From positions 1,116,001 through 1,180,000 of the forward strand of contig JANQAE010000001.1 in the NCBI GenBank assembly GCA_024707225.1: a DNA stretch of 64,000 bases, in the 5' to 3' direction. Below the pieces are notes generated by a model. It was not told where the DNA came from and made no database searches. It saw nothing but the letters and a program-made list of their open reading frames with translations. Below, piece by piece: positions 34,545 through 44,384 of this stretch (within the stretch, counting starts at the first letter, position 1; each line of letters starts with the position of its first letter). Position numbers and translations under genes: made by a program. Source of the DNA: Dokdonella sp. (GTDB lineage Bacteria; Pseudomonadota; Gammaproteobacteria; Xanthomonadales; Rhodanobacteraceae).

Positions 34545-37500
34545 TCAACGGATGTTCGTGTAGATCGCGGTGCTGGTCGAGGTGACGACCTGCCCGTCGC
34601 TCGCCGCACCGTGGGTCGTCGCGGTGTTGACGACGCGGCGGTTCAGCACGTCCTGCGCGGTGATCGTATAGGTCGCGCCGCAGGTGATCGAGTCGCCCGG
34701 CACCAGCGAGCCGCCGAGCGTCTGCTCGAACGGGCCGAGGAACAGCTCGTCGCCGCGCAGGATCCGCAGCGGCTCGCCGTAGGCGGTCGTCGCGTCGCAC
34801 TGCAGGTCGGTCACGCGCGGATCAATCAGATCGATCGCGCTCAGCGGCAGCGTACCGGGATTGCTGATCCGGAACGTGTAGTGCAGCACGTCGCCGACAT
34901 TGCCGTAGTGATCACCGTTGGCGTCGACGCCCAGGCGCACGGTCTTGACCAGGCGGATCAGAGGCTGCTCGCCCGACACCGGCGCACAGGCGTTGCTCTC
35001 GCCCGGGAACGAGCCGACCACCGAAGCACGGTTGTACAGGCCGTGGCCGGGCGCACCGGTGCAGACCGCATCGGAGAGGCTGCCGGCCGTGACCGCGATC
35101 GGAATGCGCACGGTGTAGCTGTGCGAGGCGCCGACCGCGAGCGTCACGCCGTTCGCCGAGAGCTGCACCGGCGAGCCGTTGACGACCACGAACGCACCGC
35201 CCGGCAACGCCGGATTGAGCACGCCGTTGCTGGTCGCCGCGATGCCGTTGCCGGTCACGGTCACGCCGTTCGGCGTGAAGTCCGGCGTATCGGTCAGCGT
35301 GTAGGTGATCGGGCTGCCGCCGGTGTTGGCCAGATCGATCCGGTAGGCGACCCAGTACGTGCCCGGACCGGTCGCGGTGACCGACTCGACGCTCTTGACG
35401 AGGTTCAGATTGATCGTCGGCGTGACCACGCACTGCGGATGCGTCGGGTTGGCCGCGCAGTCCGGCGGCACGCCGTCGTCGATCGCGACCGCATTGGCGA
35501 TCTGGCGCACGCCGGCCGGCAGCGGATCGACGACCTCGACCGTGAAGGTCAGCGTCGCCACGCCGGGCGTGCCGCCCGCGTCGGCCGCCGGCACGTCGAC
35601 CGTCGACACGCAGGCCGTGCCGGCCGGCGCACCGGCCGCGCAGCTCCAGCCCGGCGTGCCGGACACGAACGTGGTGTGCAGCGGCACGGTCTCGTTGACG
35701 ATGACGTCGTCGGCCAGGGTGCCGCCGTGGTTACGCACGGTGATCGTGTAGGTCAGGCGCTCGCCGGGCTCGGCGATGCCGTCGGCGGTCTGGCTCTCGC
35801 CGCTGAGCGCCTTGGCGACGCTGAGCTTGGCCGCGGTCGGGATTGACGCGCAGTTGGCCGGCACCGGCGTGCTCGCGCAGTTCGGCGGCGTGCCGCCGGT
35901 CTCGTAGGCGAGATTGGCGATCACGCGCACGCCCTCGGGGATCGGCGAGCGCACCGTCGTGACGACCGTCAGCACCAGCGTGCCCGGCGTCGAGCCGACC
36001 TGGGCCGGCACCGTCAGCCCGGTCCAGGTCACCGTACCGGCCGCGTGGGTGCCGCCATTGCTGGCGCTGACGAAGCTGGTGTTCGGATCGAGCGGATCGG
36101 TCAGGCCGTAGCCGGTGACCGCGCTGCCGCCGTTGTTGCTGAGCGTGATCGTCCAGGTCAGCGTCTCGCCGGGCTCGGCGATGCCGTTGCCGCTGGCGTC
36201 GGCGACCGTCTTGGCGATCGTCACGCGGCCCTGCGTCGGCGTCGTGACCGAGCAGACGTTGCCGGACTGCGGACAGGTCGTGTCGCCGCCGTTGACGAGG
36301 TTGGTGATCGCAGTGGTACCGGCCGGAATCGGATCGGCCACCGCGAACACGACCGTGGCGGTCGTCGAGCCGTTCGCCGGCACGCTGGCGACGGTCACTG
36401 CGCAGGTACCCGCGCCGGCCAGCGGCAGCGTGCACGAAGCGGTGACGCCGGTACCGCTGACGCCGGTCAGCGTCGCGCCGGCCGGCACGTTCTCGACGAA
36501 GTCGTAGTTCGCGAAGGCGGTGCCACCGTCGTTGCTCAGCGTGATCGTGTAGGTCAGCGTCTCGCCGGGCTCGGCGATGCCGGGCCGGCTACCGCTTTCG
36601 GCGGTCAGCACCTTGACCAGGCTCACGCGCGGCGCGGTCGGCGTCGTGACCGAGCAGACGTTGCCGGTCTGCGGACAGGTCGTATCGCCGCCGTCGACGA
36701 GGTTGACGATCGAGGCCGTGTCGGCCGGGATCGGATCGGCCACCGTGAACACGACCGTGACGGTCGTCGAGCCGTTCGCCGGCACACTAGCGACGGTCAC
36801 CGCGCAGGTGCCCGCGCCGGCCAGCGGCAGCGTGCACGCGGAGGTCACACCGGTGCCGGTGACGGCGGTCAGCGTCGCACCGGCCGGCACGTGCTCGACG
36901 AAGTCGTAGTTCGTGAAGGCGGTGCCGCCGTCGTTGGTCAGCGTGATCGTGTAGGTCAGCGTCTCGCCGGGCTCGGCGACGCCGGTCTGGCTGCCGCTTT
37001 CGGCGGTCAGCGCCTTGACCAGGCTCACGCTCGGCGCGGTCGGCGTCGTGACCGAGCAGACGTTGCCGGTCTGCGGACAGGTCGTGTCGCCGCCGTCGAC
37101 GAGGTTGACGATCGACGCCGTGCCGGCCGGCAGCGGATCGTCGAGCGTGAACACGACGCTGACGGTCGTCGAGCCGTTCGCCGGCACGCTGGCGACGGTC
37201 ACGGCGCAGGTGCCCGCGCCGGCCAGCGGCAGCGTGCACGCGGACGTGACGCCGGTTCCGCCGACGCTGGTCAGCGTCGCGCCGGCCGGCACGTTCTCGA
37301 CGAAATCGTAGTTCGCGAAGGCGGTGCCGCCGCTGTTGGTCAGCGTGATCGTATAGGTGAGCGTCTCGCCAGGCTCGGCGACACCGGTCCGGCTGCCGCT
37401 TTCGGCGGTCAGCGCCTTGACCAGGGTCACGCGCGGCGCGGTCGGCGTCGTCACCGAGCAGACGTTGCCGGCCTGCGGACAGGTCGTGTCGCCGCCGTCG

Positions 37501-40500
37501 ACGAGGTTGACGATCGAGGCCGCGCCGGACGGCAGCGGGTCGTCGAGCGTGAACACGATCGTCACCGTGGTGCTGGCGTTCGCCGGCACGCTGGCGACGG
37601 TGACGTTGCAGGTGCCCGCACCGGCCAGCGGCAAGGCACAGCCGCTGCTGACGCCGGCCCCGGTCACCGCGGTCAGCGTCGCACCGGCCGGCACATGCTC
37701 GACGAAGTCGTAGTTCGTGAAGGCAGTGCCGCCGCTGTTGCTCAGCGTGATCGTATAGGTCAGCGTCTCGCCGGATTCGGCGACGCCGGCCTGGCTGCCG
37801 CTTTCGGCGGTCAGCGCCTTGACCAGGGTCACGCGCGGCGCGGTCGGCGTCGTCACCGAGCAGACGTTGCCGGCCTGCGGGCAGGTCGTGTCGCCGCCGT
37901 TGACGAGGTTGAGGATCGAAGTCGCGCCGCTGGGCAGCGGATTGTCGAGCGCGAACGCGACCGTGACCGTGGTGCTGCCGCTGGCCGGAACGGTCGCGAC
38001 CGTCACCGGGCAAGCGGCCGCGCCGGCGAGCGGCAAGGCACAGCCGGTGGTCACGCCGGCGCCGGCGACCGAGACCAGGCTCGCGCCGGCCGGTACGTTC
38101 TCGACGAAGTCGTAGTTCGAGAACGGCGTGCCGCCGCCGTTGCTCAGCGTGATCGTATAGGTCAGCGTCTCGCCGGGTTCGGCGACACCGGCCTGGCTGC
38201 CGCTCTCGGCGGTCAGCGCCTTGACCAGCGTGACGCTCGGCGCGGTCGGCGTGGTGACCGAGCAGACGTTGCCCGGCTGCGGACAGGTGGTGTCACCGCC
38301 GTCGACGAGGTTGACGATCGCAGCGCTGCCGGCCGGAATCGGATTGGCGATCACGAACGAGACCGACACCGTCGTCGAGCCGTTCGCCGGCACGCTGGCC
38401 ACGGTCACCGGACAGCTCGCCGCGCCGGCGACCGGCAGCGTGCAGCCCGCCGTCACGCCGGTGCCGCTGACGCTGGTCAGCGTGGCGCCGACCGGCACGT
38501 GCTCGACGAAATCGTAGTTCGTGAAGGCCGTACCGCCGCTGTTGCCCAGCGTGATCGTGTAGGTCAGCGTCTCGCCGGGCTCGGCGATGCCGGGCTGGGC
38601 GCCGCTCTCGGCAGTCAGCGCTTTGACCAGGGTCACGTTCGGCGCGGTCGGCGTCGTCACCGAGCAGCTCGGGCAGGCGACGTCCGGCGGCGGCAGCGCG
38701 GTGTTCTGGATCGACAGCACGCCGGCCGCGATCGGATCGTCGACGGTGACCGCGAATGTCAGCACCGCGGTGCCGTTGGCCGGCACGCTGACCGCGGCCG
38801 TGTTCGAGCAGGTCGAGCCCGCCGCGATCGCGGCGCAGCTGAAGCTGTCGGCACCGGCATGCGTCGTCGCGACCGGTACGGTCTCGCCGATCGCGCCGGC
38901 CGGCACGCTGGCCGCCACGCCGGTCAGATTGGTCAGCGTGATCGCGTAGACCAGGCTGCCGCCCGGCTGCGCCAGCGGCCCGCCCGACTGCAGGCTCTTG
39001 CTCATCGTCAGTCGAGGACCGACCGGTGTCTCCTCGCCGCAGTCGTTCGGCGCGACCGAGCAGTCGACCTCCCCGGGAATCGCGACCGCATTGCTGATCT
39101 GCGCGGTCGGCAGCGGCGAGTTCAGCTGCACGACGAAGTACAACGTCGCGCTGCCGCCCGCCGGGATGTTGACCGCGGCGCTGTTCGGGCAGGTGCTGCC
39201 GGTGCAGGTGAAATCGTTGCCGGCGGCGACGGCCGTGGTATGCGCCGGCAGCGTCTCGACGACGTCGCCCGGATACAGCGTGGCGACCGCGCCGCCGGTG
39301 TTGCTGATCGTGATCGCGTAGCGCAGCACGTCGCCTGGATAAACGAACGCGCCCGGTGCCGCGCCGTTGACCTGATCGAGCGTCTTGACGACCGACAGCT
39401 CCGGCAGTGCCTGGATCGGGAACGCACACGAGGACAGGTCGCGCGAGGAGTTGGCGGTCGTGTCGGCCAGATGCGTGATGACGCCGGTCGCCGGATCGTA
39501 CTGGTAGTACGCGCTCGGGTTGCTGTTGTTGGCGAGGATCAGCGTGCCGTTCGTCGCGAACGCGATGCCGGCCCAGTTGACCGTGCTCGGCGAGCCGTTG
39601 AGCAGCGGCCGGGTCTGGCGCACCGCGACCAGCGTGCCCAGATCGAGCTGCCACAGGTCCTGGCCGACGGCCAGCCAGGCGCGGCCGTCGCCGTCGAACG
39701 CGATGTCGCCGGAGGTCAGATTGGTCGGCGTCTGGTCGTAGGTCATGTTGCCGATCCGCGTCACCGTGTACGCGAACGACGGCGAGGGCTGCGCGACGAC
39801 GGTCCAGACCTCGGGACTGGCCGCGCCCGACAGCAGATAGCCGGTACCGGTGGCGTTGAAGCCGCCGCGCGGGAAGTCCGGCGACACGAACGGGCCTGCG
39901 GCGACGTACCAGCCCCCGTTGGCGGCGTCGTACGCCCACAGCGTCGACTCGGTGCCGCTCGACCGCTGGATCATCAGCAGTCGGTTGTTGATCGGGTCGA
40001 GCATCAGCGCATTGAGGTCGCCGGTGATCGTCGCCGGCAGCAGCGGCAGCAAGGTGTCCGGCGTCGCGCTCGGCGGCGTATAGCCGTAGATGCCGGGGCC
40101 GTTGACGATACTGAACACCTGGGCCGGATCGCCGGCGGCCGGGCAGAACGGGAACGACGGCGGCGGCGTCAGCGGATGCTCGACCTGGCACGGCGCGCAG
40201 GTCGGCGGCGTGTCACCGCCGCCACCGCTCGCGACCACGTTGTTGGCGACGCTGCCGACCGCCGAGCCGTTGACGGTCGCGGTATAGGTCACCGTATAGG
40301 TGCCGATCGCGGTGCCGGGCGGCAGCGTGCAGACCAGCGCGCCGCTGCAGGTGAAGTTCGGGTGGCTGCCGGTCACGGCGCCGAAGGTCAGTCCCGGTCC
40401 GAGCAGATCGTCCAGCGTCAGCGTGGTCGTCAGCGGCGCATTGGCGATCGTCGTGCTGAGCGTGTAGGTGATGGTGTCGCCGACGTCGACCTCGCTGCCC

Positions 40501-42620
40501 GCTGCCGGCGTCGAACTCTTGACGACGCCGATGACCGGCCGCGCGACGACGGTCTGCGCGGTGGCGGTATTCGGAGCCGGCGCGCCGGGCGTCTCGTTGG
40601 CGGCCGCGATCACGGTGGTGATCGGAATCGGGCCGGGATTGGTGACCGCCACGACGTAGTTGAAATTGAAGTTCAGCGACTGGCCCGGCGTCAGCGTGGT
40701 CGGCATGCCGGTGAACGTGATCGAGCACAGCGGCGCCGGCTGGTAGCTGGCGGTGACGCCGGGCGGCACCATCGTGAAGTTGACGGATGCCGGACAGGTG
40801 GCCGGGACGGCCGGATTGCCGAGCGTCACGGCGTAGGTCACGCCGGTCGCGGTGACGTCACCGGCGTTGGTGAACACGAAATTGCCGAATGCGGACTCGC
40901 CCGGCAGCACGCTGGAGGTCACGCTGACCATCGTGCCGACGTCGACGCCGACGGTCGGCTCGACGATCTCGATCGGCTCCTGATAGGTCGGCGAGCGCTC
41001 CAGCGCCCACAGGTCCAGCCCCTTGGCGGTCGCGAAATACTGGCTCGCGGCATTGGTGCAATCGGCATTGCTGTCGTTGGAACCGCCCCACGACCGGTAA
41101 TAGTTGCCGCTGCCGTTGAGATTGGCGTTGGCCGAATCGACGCCGACCAGCGAGTAGCTCGGCACCGGCTGCAGGATCGCGCTGCCGGCACCGCACAGAT
41201 GACCGTTGAGCTCGCCGATCAGCGTGCCGTTGGCCGCGCGGTAGCCGCGATCGTCGTAGTAGACGGTGCTGTCCTGCGAACCGTTGAGCTTGGTCAGCGT
41301 CGGGCCGCCGCCGGCGTTGCCTTCGACGTCGATCATCGGGAAGTGGATCTCGCCGTTGCGGCCGACGATGCGGAACTGGTAGTCGCCGGCGGGGAACGGC
41401 AGGCCGTTGTTGTCCAGGCCGTCCCACAGCACCGTGTGATTGCCGGTCAGCGCGGTACCGGTCAGCACGCGGTTGAGCACGTTGGCCGGATCGAAATCCA
41501 CACCGTCACGGCTGACGACGATCTCGTAGGTCAGCGTGTTCTGCGTCGAGAACGCGAACACGCCGCCGGCCGAGACCGTGGAGGTACTGCCGCCGACGTT
41601 GCCGATGAAGACCGGATTGGTCAGCTGCGGCACGGCCGGCACCAGCGGAATGGCCAGCGCGGTCAGCACGCGGTTGACCTCCGCAGCGTTGGGGCCGCCC
41701 GGGGTGATGTCGCTGAAGAAGATCGGATACTGCGGACGCTGTGCGCTGATGCCGGCGCTGAGCGACGGGCCAGCCGAGACCGCGGCGTTGCTGCCGCGGA
41801 TGTCGCGGTAGAGCGGACCACCGTTGGTGTCGATGTAGCCGCGCGCGTTGGCGTAGAACGCGGCGCGGTTCGGATCCAGACCGCGGAAGGTCTGGCGATA
41901 GCGGTAGCCGTCGGTCGAGACGTAGAACAGACTGTTGTTGAGCGTGCGGCCGTTGCTCTGCAGGTAGACCGTCCAGGCATACGTGAACAGGCGGCCGTTC
42001 AGATCGGTCAACGAGTCGGCACTGGCGCGCACCGTGACGTCCCAGGCCGACACCAGGCTGCCGGTCAGGATCGGCGGCGTCGCGATCGACGCGGTATTGG
42101 TCTGCCCGCCGGAGCTGGCACCGGTGAAGCGTACGCCGTAGACACCGGTCGTCGGCGCGACGTACCAGCACGGCGTGAAGCCGTCGGTCACCGTCGCCGA
42201 GCCGTCGGCGCTGTTCGGTCCGGCCAGCTCCTGCGCGCGGCTGGCGATCAGGCCGCCGGTCTGCGTGCTGCACGTGAAGTTCGCCGTAACCGGAATCGTC
42301 TCGTCGCCGGGCGTGCCGAACGACTGCGGGTTGTAGACGAAGACGTCGCCGCCGTTGGCACGGTTGCGCGAGCCGAGCAGGATGTACTCGCCGGCCTGCG
42401 CATAGACATAGAGGAACTGGCGGCCGCGCGCGACGCTCGCGAAATTCGTGGAGTCGCTGACGTCCATCACGCCGCGGTTGCCGACCGCGCCGTTGGGATG
42501 CAGCGTGCGGGTACCTTCGGCCGAAGCCGGCGAGGAGGACACGGCGATCGACGCCATGGCCAGCACGGAGGCCGCAGTGATCCACCTGCGGCGTGCACGA
42601 TCGAACATTCGCATGAACAT
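34545..42620 (-). CDS. Giant DUF11-repeat secreted protein (2,691 residues)
   Basis: Signal peptide at about residues 1-35 (RRRWITAASVLAMASIAV, ending SSPASA). Residues ~36-560 are a unique beta-rich region with a FlgD-Ig-like stretch (WDGLDNNGLPFPAGDYQFRI). DUF11 domains follow, then a DUF6923/beta-propeller-like segment (about 823-1065, starting FCPAAGDPAQVF), then a long chain of DUF11 repeats. Six of these (about residues 1327-2130) are near-identical 134-residue units; four more diverged repeats follow. DUF11 repeats form strings of Ig-like domains on cell surfaces; adhesion is a common guess. No FANGFE motif or membrane anchor is seen at its end, while the next gene encodes an anchored DUF11 protein. 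ATG at 42620 with GGGGA upstream is chosen; ATGs at 42614 and 42608 are possible. Confidence 0.88.
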   Translation of the reverse strand: MFMRMFDRARRRWITAASVLAMASIAVSSSPASAEGTRTLHPNGAVGNRGVMDVSDSTNFASVARGRQFLYVYAQAGEYILLGSRNRANGGDVFVYNPQSFGTPGDETIPVTANFTCSTQTGGLIASRAQELAGPNSADGSATVTDGFTPCWYVAPTTGVYGVRFTGASSGGQTNTASIATPPILTGSLVSAWDVTVRASADSLTDLNGRLFTYAWTVYLQSNGRTLNNSLFYVSTDGYRYRQTFRGLDPNRAAFYANARGYIDTNGGPLYRDIRGSNAAVSAGPSLSAGISAQRPQYPIFFSDITPGGPNAAEVNRVLTALAIPLVPAVPQLTNPVFIGNVGGSTSTVSAGGVFAFSTQNTLTYEIVVSRDGVDFDPANVLNRVLTGTALTGNHTVLWDGLDNNGLPFPAGDYQFRIVGRNGEIHFPMIDVEGNAGGGPTLTKLNGSQDSTVYYDDRGYRAANGTLIGELNGHLCGAGSAILQPVPSYSLVGVDSANANLNGSGNYYRSWGGSNDSNADCTNAASQYFATAKGLDLWALERSPTYQEPIEIVEPTVGVDVGTMVSVTSSVLPGESAFGNFVFTNAGDVTATGVTYAVTLGNPAVPATCPASVNFTMVPPGVTASYQPAPLCSITFTGMPTTLTPGQSLNFNFNYVVAVTNPGPIPITTVIAAANETPGAPAPNTATAQTVVARPVIGVVKSSTPAAGSEVDVGDTITYTLSTTIANAPLTTTLTLDDLLGPGLTFGAVTGSHPNFTCSGALVCTLPPGTAIGTYTVTYTATVNGSAVGSVANNVVASGGGGDTPPTCAPCQVEHPLTPPPSFPFCPAAGDPAQVFSIVNGPGIYGYTPPSATPDTLLPLLPATITGDLNALMLDPINNRLLMIQRSSGTESTLWAYDAANGGWYVAAGPFVSPDFPRGGFNATGTGYLLSGAASPEVWTVVAQPSPSFAYTVTRIGNMTYDQTPTNLTSGDIAFDGDGRAWLAVGQDLWQLDLGTLVAVRQTRPLLNGSPSTVNWAGIAFATNGTLILANNSNPSAYYQYDPATGVITHLADTTANSSRDLSSCAFPIQALPELSVVKTLDQVNGAAPGAFVYPGDVLRYAITISNTGGAVATLYPGDVVETLPAHTTAVAAGNDFTCTGSTCPNSAAVNIPAGGSATLYFVVQLNSPLPTAQISNAVAIPGEVDCSVAPNDCGEETPVGPRLTMSKSLQSGGPLAQPGGSLVYAITLTNLTGVAASVPAGAIGETVPVATTHAGADSFSCAAIAAGSTCSNTAAVSVPANGTAVLTFAVTVDDPIAAGVLSIQNTALPPPDVACPSCSVTTPTAPNVTLVKALTAESGAQPGIAEPGETLTYTITLGNSGGTAFTNYDFVEHVPVGATLTSVSGTGVTAGCTLPVAGAASCPVTVASVPANGSTTVSVSFVIANPIPAGSAAIVNLVDGGDTTCPQPGNVCSVTTPTAPSVTLVKALTAESGSQAGVAEPGETLTYTITLSNGGGTPFSNYDFVENVPAGASLVSVAGAGVTTGCALPLAGAAACPVTVATVPASGSTTVTVAFALDNPLPSGATSILNLVNGGDTTCPQAGNVCSVTTPTAPRVTLVKALTAESGSQAGVAESGETLTYTITLSNSGGTAFTNYDFVEHVPAGATLTAVTGAGVSSGCALPLAGAGTCNVTVASVPANASTTVTIVFTLDDPLPSGAASIVNLVDGGDTTCPQAGNVCSVTTPTAPRVTLVKALTAESGSRTGVAEPGETLTYTITLTNSGGTAFANYDFVENVPAGATLTSVGGTGVTSACTLPLAGAGTCAVTVASVPANGSTTVSVVFTLDDPLPAGTASIVNLVDGGDTTCPQTGNVCSVTTPTAPSVSLVKALTAESGSQTGVAEPGETLTYTITLTNDGGTAFTNYDFVEHVPAGATLTAVTGTGVTSACTLPLAGAGTCAVTVASVPANGSTTVTVVFTVADPIPADTASIVNLVDGGDTTCPQTGNVCSVTTPTAPRVSLVKVLTAESGSRPGIAEPGETLTYTITLSNDGGTAFANYDFVENVPAGATLTGVSGTGVTASCTLPLAGAGTCAVTVASVPANGSTTATVVFAVADPIPAGTTAITNLVNGGDTTCPQSGNVCSVTTPTQGRVTIAKTVADASGNGIAEPGETLTWTITLSNNGGSAVTGYGLTDPLDPNTSFVSASNGGTHAAGTVTWTGLTVPAQVGSTPGTLVLTVVTTVRSPIPEGVRVIANLAYETGGTPPNCASTPVPANCASIPTAAKLSVAKALSGESQTADGIAEPGERLTYTITVRNHGGTLADDVIVNETVPLHTTFVSGTPGWSCAAGAPAGTACVSTVDVPAADAGGTPGVATLTFTVEVVDPLPAGVRQIANAVAIDDGVPPDCAANPTHPQCVVTPTINLNLVKSVESVTATGPGTYWVAYRIDLANTGGSPITYTLTDTPDFTPNGVTVTGNGIAATSNGVLNPALPGGAFVVVNGSPVQLSANGVTLAVGASHSYTVRIPIAVTAGSLSDAVCTGAPGHGLYNRASVVGSFPGESNACAPVSGEQPLIRLVKTVRLGVDANGDHYGNVGDVLHYTFRISNPGTLPLSAIDLIDPRVTDLQCDATTAYGEPLRILRGDELFLGPFEQTLGGSLVPGDSITCGATYTITAQDVLNRRVVNTATTHGAASDGQVVTSTSTAIYTNIR
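36229..38640 (-). repeat. Six tandem 402-bp repeats inside the giant DUF11 gene
   Basis: Unit boundaries fall at 38640, 38238, 37836, 37434, 37032 and 36630, exactly 402 bases (134 codons) apart, ending at 36229. Each unit begins with VTLVKALTAESG or a close variant, followed by AEPGETLTYTITL, NYDFVE, VPAGATL, VTVASVPANGSTT and ends DGGDTTCPQ with NVCSVTTPTAP. Copies differ at scattered sites, so the frame is kept and the array is a recent expansion prone to change in copy number. Confidence 0.92.
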
Positions 42621-43427
42621 AGGTCCCCAAGAATCGCTTGCGCCGGACGCGACCTTCGAACGAGGAGGCCTGCCGGCGATTGGCATCGGTCGGGGCCGCG
42701 AGCGGCAGTTGGCTCGACGGCACCCGGTGGTCGCGCACTTGACGCAACAATCGTGCCTACGGACCCGCGAGCGGTGTCTCGAGCATCGATCGCGCGGAGT
42801 CTAGGAACGCGCTTCCGCGCAAATCACTCACCCCGCATCGCCGAAAATCACCATTACTCACGCGCAGCCCGCAAACGCAGGCGCTGCGTGGCATCCGCAG
42901 CGGCGGCGGAGTTGTCAACGATTGTCACGCGGAGAGTCGAACCGCATGCGCGGGCCGGCTCGAAGCCAAACGAACCAGAGCGCCGGATCCGTCGCGTACC
43001 GCTGCGATGTCTGCGCGGGCCGGCGTGTCGAGGCCCGCTCGCCAGCCCGCTCGCCAGCCCGGGTGGCAAGGCCGGAGCCGACCGCTCGCCGCATGAGGCC
43101 GCGATCGGCGCCGCCGTCTCGCGGCCGCCCGGGTCGGACCAGTGCCGCCCGGGTGCATCGGCGCGCCTCCTCGACACGATCGGCGCGCCGGGGCGACCGC
43201 TCGCGGGGATTCTGCTGCGCCGCCTCACCCTCGCGACGTGTCGCGCAACGCCGATCCGCGGCGCGCATCGCCACTGAGCGTCAGTTTCTGCCCGCATTGC
43301 AACAAATTATAAGAATGCAAAACGGCCGGGCATGCACCGCATGACTGCCGCGCCACGGAATGTGATCGGCATCTCAGTTTGGCACAAGGATTGCTGTGCC
43401 GCCCCGCCCCTGCAGCCGCCCATCCCG
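42621..43427. other. Intergenic region between divergent genes
   Basis: About 800 bases between the giant surface protein gene and the Roadblock operon. The open frames here are GC-rich shadows without conserved features. The leader of the giant gene must lie in it, yet I find no known riboswitch and no clear promoter on the minus strand. An AT-rich patch at 43295-43322 is described next. Confidence 0.35.
43285..43313 (+). promoter_or_regulatory. Candidate promoter of the Roadblock/GTPase operon
   Basis: TATAAG at 43308-43313, in the only AT-rich patch (AACAAATTATAAGAATG) of the region, has TTTCTG 17 bases upstream. The -10 is good, the -35 weak. It would start the transcript near 43320, about 110 bases before the first gene. 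Confidence 0.4.
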
Positions 43428-43889
43428 ATGCCGCCCGACTCGACGCTCCACGCCGAAGCCGCCCCGTCCCTGTCCCCGTCCGCAGCCGGCTGTCGAGCGG
43501 TCCTGCACCGGCGGCTCGCGGCCGCGCCCGGCGTGCGCGCCACCGTCATGGCCACCGTGGACGGCCGCGCGTTCGCGCACGCGCAGGCCGACGGCCAGGA
43601 CCTGGACGCCGCGCGCGCCGGCGCGATCGCCAGCTCGCTGCTGGCGCTGGCCGAGGCCTTCAGCCGGGAGACGCTGCGCGGCCACGTCCAGTACAACAGC
43701 ATCGCCACCGACCGCGGCACGATCGTCGTCGTGCGCGTGCCCTCGCGGGCAAGCACCTATGCCTTGAGCGTCTGGGCCGACCGTTCCGAGCTGTTCGCGG
43801 TGACGCTGCGCTTTGCGCTCGATACGGCGGCCCAACTCGCCGCGACGATCGACGCGCCTGCCGCGACACCGGTACCGGCACCGGCCTGA
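43428..43889 (+). CDS. Roadblock/LC7-like protein
   Basis: A 153-residue protein with a Roadblock/LC7-like alpha/beta fold: [20 protein letters not shown] (first two strands, near residue 37), a helix [15 protein letters not shown], then [20 protein letters not shown] and a last helix. Roadblock proteins bind and regulate small GTPases of the MglA/Ras-like group. The tail is Pro/Ala-rich. It is the first of four genes that end with a small GTPase. Start ATG at 43428 is chosen to begin just before the fold; ATG at 43332 would add 32 low-complexity residues. Confidence 0.7.
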   Translation: MPPDSTLHAEAAPSLSPSAAGCRAVLHRRLAAAPGVRATVMATVDGRAFAHAQADGQDLDAARAGAIASSLLALAEAFSRETLRGHVQYNSIATDRGTIVVVRVPSRASTYALSVWADRSELFAVTLRFALDTAAQLAATIDAPAATPVPAPA

Positions 43890-43950
43890 GCGGCCCTGCC
43901 GGCCGGCCGATCCGATCCTTCCCGTTCCCCACCGCACCAGGAGCCTGGAC

Positions 43951-44307
43951 ATGGCCAAGATTTCCCTCGAACCGCTGCGCGACCTCGGCGGCTATCTCGC
44001 CGCGGCACTGGTCGATTCCGACAGCGGCATGCTGCTGGCCGGCGACGGCACCGCCGTCGACCTCGAGATGGCGGCGGCCGGCAATACCGAAGTCGTGCGC
44101 GCCAAGCGCCGCGTCGCCGAATCGCTCAAGCTCAACGATGCGATCGAGGACATCCTGATCACGCTCAGCAAGCAGTACCACCTGATCCGCCCGCTCGAGA
44201 CGAACCAGAACCTGTTCCTCTACGTCGTGCTCGACCGCACGCGCTCGAACCTGGCGATGGCCCGCCACGAACTGCGCGCGTTCGAGAAGACGCTGGACTT
44301 CTCCTGA
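43951..44307 (+). CDS. Small Roadblock-like protein
   Basis: A 118-residue protein with a second Roadblock-like pattern: [20 protein letters not shown], a charged helix [20 protein letters not shown], then [19 protein letters not shown] and [21 protein letters not shown]. This order (strand, G-x-L, helix, strands, helix) is that of LC7 proteins in GTPase operons. CAGGAG nine bases before ATG at 43951 fixes the start. It may pair with the preceding protein or with itself; which one acts as the GTPase regulator is unknown. Confidence 0.72.
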   Translation: MAKISLEPLRDLGGYLAAALVDSDSGMLLAGDGTAVDLEMAAAGNTEVVRAKRRVAESLKLNDAIEDILITLSKQYHLIRPLETNQNLFLYVVLDRTRSNLAMARHELRAFEKTLDFS

Positions 44308-44384
44308 GTACGAGGATCGGCGCGCACCGGCACGGTCCGGCACGCGGCACCGTTCCGTTCCCGATCTTCTCCGCAAGGGCTCCG

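Noticed and set aside
36229-38640. The regular 402-bp repeats as a CRISPR-like or satellite array.
   Set aside because: The repeat is far too long for CRISPR, has no spacers, and keeps a single protein frame with DUF11 features.
36045-43277. A 2,410-codon open frame on the plus strand opposite the giant DUF11 gene.
   Set aside because: It mirrors the repeats of the real gene, is extremely Arg-rich and has no domain; it is a by-product of GC-rich codon use on the other strand.
42854-43344. Open frames of 119-147 codons on both strands upstream of the Roadblock genes.
   Set aside because: Low-complexity Arg/Ala/Pro-rich translations without any motif.
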